The notes beneath the pieces were generated by a model. That model did not search any database. It saw only the letters and a program-made list of their open reading frames with translations, and was not told the origin of the DNA. Positions 62,663 through 64,000 of a stretch of DNA of 64,000 nt are shown piece after piece. The stretch's first letter is position 1; each line of letters opens with the position of its first letter. Source of the DNA: Mesostigma viride (Eukaryota; Streptophyta; Mesostigmatophyceae; Mesostigmatales; Mesostigmataceae); contig RPFO01000253.1 of NCBI GenBank assembly GCA_009746045.1, positions 1,686,888-1,750,887 of the forward strand, given 5' to 3'. Both the position numbers and the translations under genes were made by a program.

Positions 62663-62905
62663 ATGATGAACATGGGCTGTTGCGCGAGTTCCGTCAACGA
62701 GTACGATCTCGACGCGGAGGTCGAACCTTCGTTCCGGGCTCGGGTGCGGGGGACGCCGGACATGGGTCCGGTGCTGGCCGCGATACGAGAGGCGTCCACC
62801 TACGAAGAGGGGTGGGATCCGGGTCGAGGAACCGAGTGTGGGCCGACAGGGTGTCCGGGTGAAAGTGCGTGTGCGTCGGCATCGATCGTATGTGACGGCG
62901 ACTAA
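62663..62905 (+). CDS. Small Cys-rich protein with possible lipidation start
   Basis: An 80-residue frame starting MMNMGCCASSV. If translation starts at the third Met (62672), the start MGCCASS fits an N-myristoylation plus palmitoylation signal. The middle has PSFRARVRGTPDMGPVLAAI and the end is Cys/Gly-rich. It is divergent from the basic protein and ends overlapping the next minus-strand frame by four bases. Confidence 0.4.
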   Translation: MMNMGCCASSVNEYDLDAEVEPSFRARVRGTPDMGPVLAAIREASTYEEGWDPGRGTECGPTGCPGESACASASIVCDGD

Positions 62906-63033
62906 TGTTTCGACGCGTTCGACGCGGCGTTGGCGGCCGCGATCAGTTCGGCGCTCAGATACGTCCCCGCGCTCACGGTCCCTTCGTTCTTGTGCGTCTT
63001 CGCGCGCGGGCAGAAACAACGGAGAATTCGCAT
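62902..63033 (-). CDS. Very small protein, 43 residues
   Basis: A frame starting MRILRCFCPRAKTHKNEGT with a helical GTYLSAELIAAANAASNASK end. It fills the gap between neighbours and its codon use fits the region, but a frame of this length could arise by chance. Confidence 0.25.
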   Translation of the reverse strand: MRILRCFCPRAKTHKNEGTVSAGTYLSAELIAAANAASNASKH

Positions 63034-63057
63034 TGGTAATAATGAATAAACGGGATC

Positions 63058-63732
63058 TTAATTCGCCTCCTCCTTCGACGTCGAGTACCCGTATTCGCCG
63101 TACGGATGCGCGTTGAAATGGTTGTTCAATGACAGAAACGTGCGATCGTGGCCGTCCGCGGACGGAGTGCGCGCACACACGCGGGTAGCGACGTAATGCA
63201 TGAGTTCGTGCGCCAACAAGTGCACGAGGATATCTACCATCCCGTGACACCGGACCCCGTCGACCGTCACGTGTCGTCCGCATTTCAAGGCGCGTCGGAA
63301 CCTTTCCCACACGCGCGTGTACAGCTCGATGGAGACGGATTCGTCTTCGTACGACAACGCCGCGTCCTGATCCTCGTCGCACGTCTCCGCGACCTTCATG
63401 GCGACGTTGTCCGCGTTCACGCGTCCGTCGTACATGACAGCGTTGATCGCTCTCGCCACATCCGTCAGGCGCGAGGGGGTGACGTCGCGGACGTCGAAGT
63501 CGCGGGCGAGGATCCCCTTCTCGACGATTTCCTCGATCACAGTATCCCACCTCGCGCTCGGCCCGCGTTTGGGTTCGTTGAAGATCCAGCGGTACACGTG
63601 CGGGCCGAGTCTCTTGTCCCGCGTCTTGTCGTATATCGCCCGGATTTCCGGAGGACTCTTCCCGGATAACACGTCCTTTCCGTTTCGTCCGTGGGATGAT
63701 AGGAAGCGGATCCAAGGGTTACCCATACCCAT
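63058..63732 (-). CDS. SprT-like zinc metalloprotease
   Basis: 224 residues. The start MGMGNPWIRFLSSH followed by SPPEIRAIYDK resembles the NPW-x-x-FL entry segment found on many large-DNA-virus proteins. The SprT-like part shows VHLLAHELMHYVATRVC (HELMH, about residues 175-179) and SADGHDRTFLSLNNHF, with the third zinc ligand probably His 195. SprT/Spartan proteins cut DNA-crosslinked proteins. This viral-type version may act on DNA-bound protein during replication or packaging, which is inference. Two Met codons are possible starts. The gene ends beside the small frame at 62902 and is preceded 10 bp away by a minus-strand membrane protein gene. Confidence 0.75.
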   Translation of the reverse strand: MGMGNPWIRFLSSHGRNGKDVLSGKSPPEIRAIYDKTRDKRLGPHVYRWIFNEPKRGPSARWDTVIEEIVEKGILARDFDVRDVTPSRLTDVARAINAVMYDGRVNADNVAMKVAETCDEDQDAALSYEDESVSIELYTRVWERFRRALKCGRHVTVDGVRCHGMVDILVHLLAHELMHYVATRVCARTPSADGHDRTFLSLNNHFNAHPYGEYGYSTSKEEAN

Positions 63733-63742
63733 CCGGCATCAT

Positions 63743-64000
63743 TTATTCGGCTTTCGCCGCGTCGCGCGATACCGCCCGCGTCTGCAAGCGGTTCAGCACG
63801 CGCGCCGTCACCGTCGTGTACACCGCGGCGATCGTCATCTTCGCGTACATCACGATCGCGAACGAGAGCAGACCGCGGAACCACCCCGCGCGGATCCATT
63901 CGGGCGCGAAAATCACGCACGTCGCGATGCCGTACAACACGTGCGGGGTCGCGCGGAGGAACTGGAACTTGGTGTGGTTCTCCTCCGTCACGCGATCCAC
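63743..64000 (-). CDS. Small membrane protein, cut by the window edge
   Basis: 85 residues are visible and the frame is open to the right edge, so the start is unknown. Two hydrophobic stretches (VLYGIATCVIFA and FRGLLSFAIVMYAKMTIAAV) suggest a two-pass membrane protein. The 10-bp gap to the SprT-like gene downstream on the same strand suggests compact viral packing. Confidence 0.5.
   Translation of the reverse strand: MDRVTEENHTKFQFLRATPHVLYGIATCVIFAPEWIRAGWFRGLLSFAIVMYAKMTIAAVYTTVTARVLNRLQTRAVSRDAAKAE

Overview
The window looks like nuclear DNA of a GC-rich microalga, probably green-lineage. Two plant-type host genes support this: a five-exon PPTC7-like protein phosphatase 2C and an SLC35A nucleotide-sugar transporter. 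GT-AG introns, many LINE fragments and long microsatellites fit the same picture. From about 21.56 kb to the right edge the content changes to mostly intronless, closely packed, very GC-rich genes of viral character. I read this part as an endogenous large DNA virus, most likely a nucleocytovirus relative. No capsid, polymerase or ATPase hallmark gene lies inside the window, so the assignment rests on accessory genes: tandem GT14-like glycosyltransferases, a SprT-like protease with an NPWIRFL start, a PD-(D/E)XK nuclease-like protein, a MYND-like zinc protein and several Cys-rich orphans.

Layout. 1-8.2 kb: decayed LINE pieces in both orientations with inverted 3' tails. 8.27-12.24 kb: PP2C gene, minus strand. 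12.65-13.48 kb: composite GGAT/GGGA microsatellite. 15.3-15.85 kb: LINE relic. 16.95-17.94 kb: sugar transporter. 19.4-21.55 kb: two tail-to-tail LINE pieces. 21.556-39.453 kb: an 18-kb near-perfect palindrome centred without spacer at 32193/32194, each arm carrying the same four genes. The left arm alone holds a 3.44-kb insertion (28073-31513) with short terminal inverted repeats and a GG duplication. 39.4-51.1 kb: unique virus-like genes, large foldback hairpins and minisatellites. 51.2-64 kb: denser virus-like genes.

Two virus-like genes are each split by a retroelement: one by a 2.67-kb LTR element lacking coding capacity (43420-46089, 5-bp duplication GGGCG), the other by a 7.9-kb copia-type element (52265-60133, probable 4-bp duplication TCAC). 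In both cases the flanking reading frames rejoin exactly when the insertion and one copy of the duplication are set aside. These insertions show that the viral segment is resident in a host genome rather than being contaminating virus DNA.

The most interesting signals are: the palindrome, which resembles a fused pair of viral inverted termini; a shared core promoter (TATA-like box, then 27-28 nt later a G-rich CACTTCTCGCC start element) in front of at least five gene families; a spliceosomal intron inside one virus-like gene; a two-member orphan family with a TWPAMCGVNK signature, one member internally duplicated; and a family of about 0.8-0.95-kb foldback intergenic elements. Genes in the repeat-rich zone (21-51 kb) use the shared promoter, while those right of 51.2 kb do not show it. 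This suggests a terminal zone and an interior zone of one viral genome.
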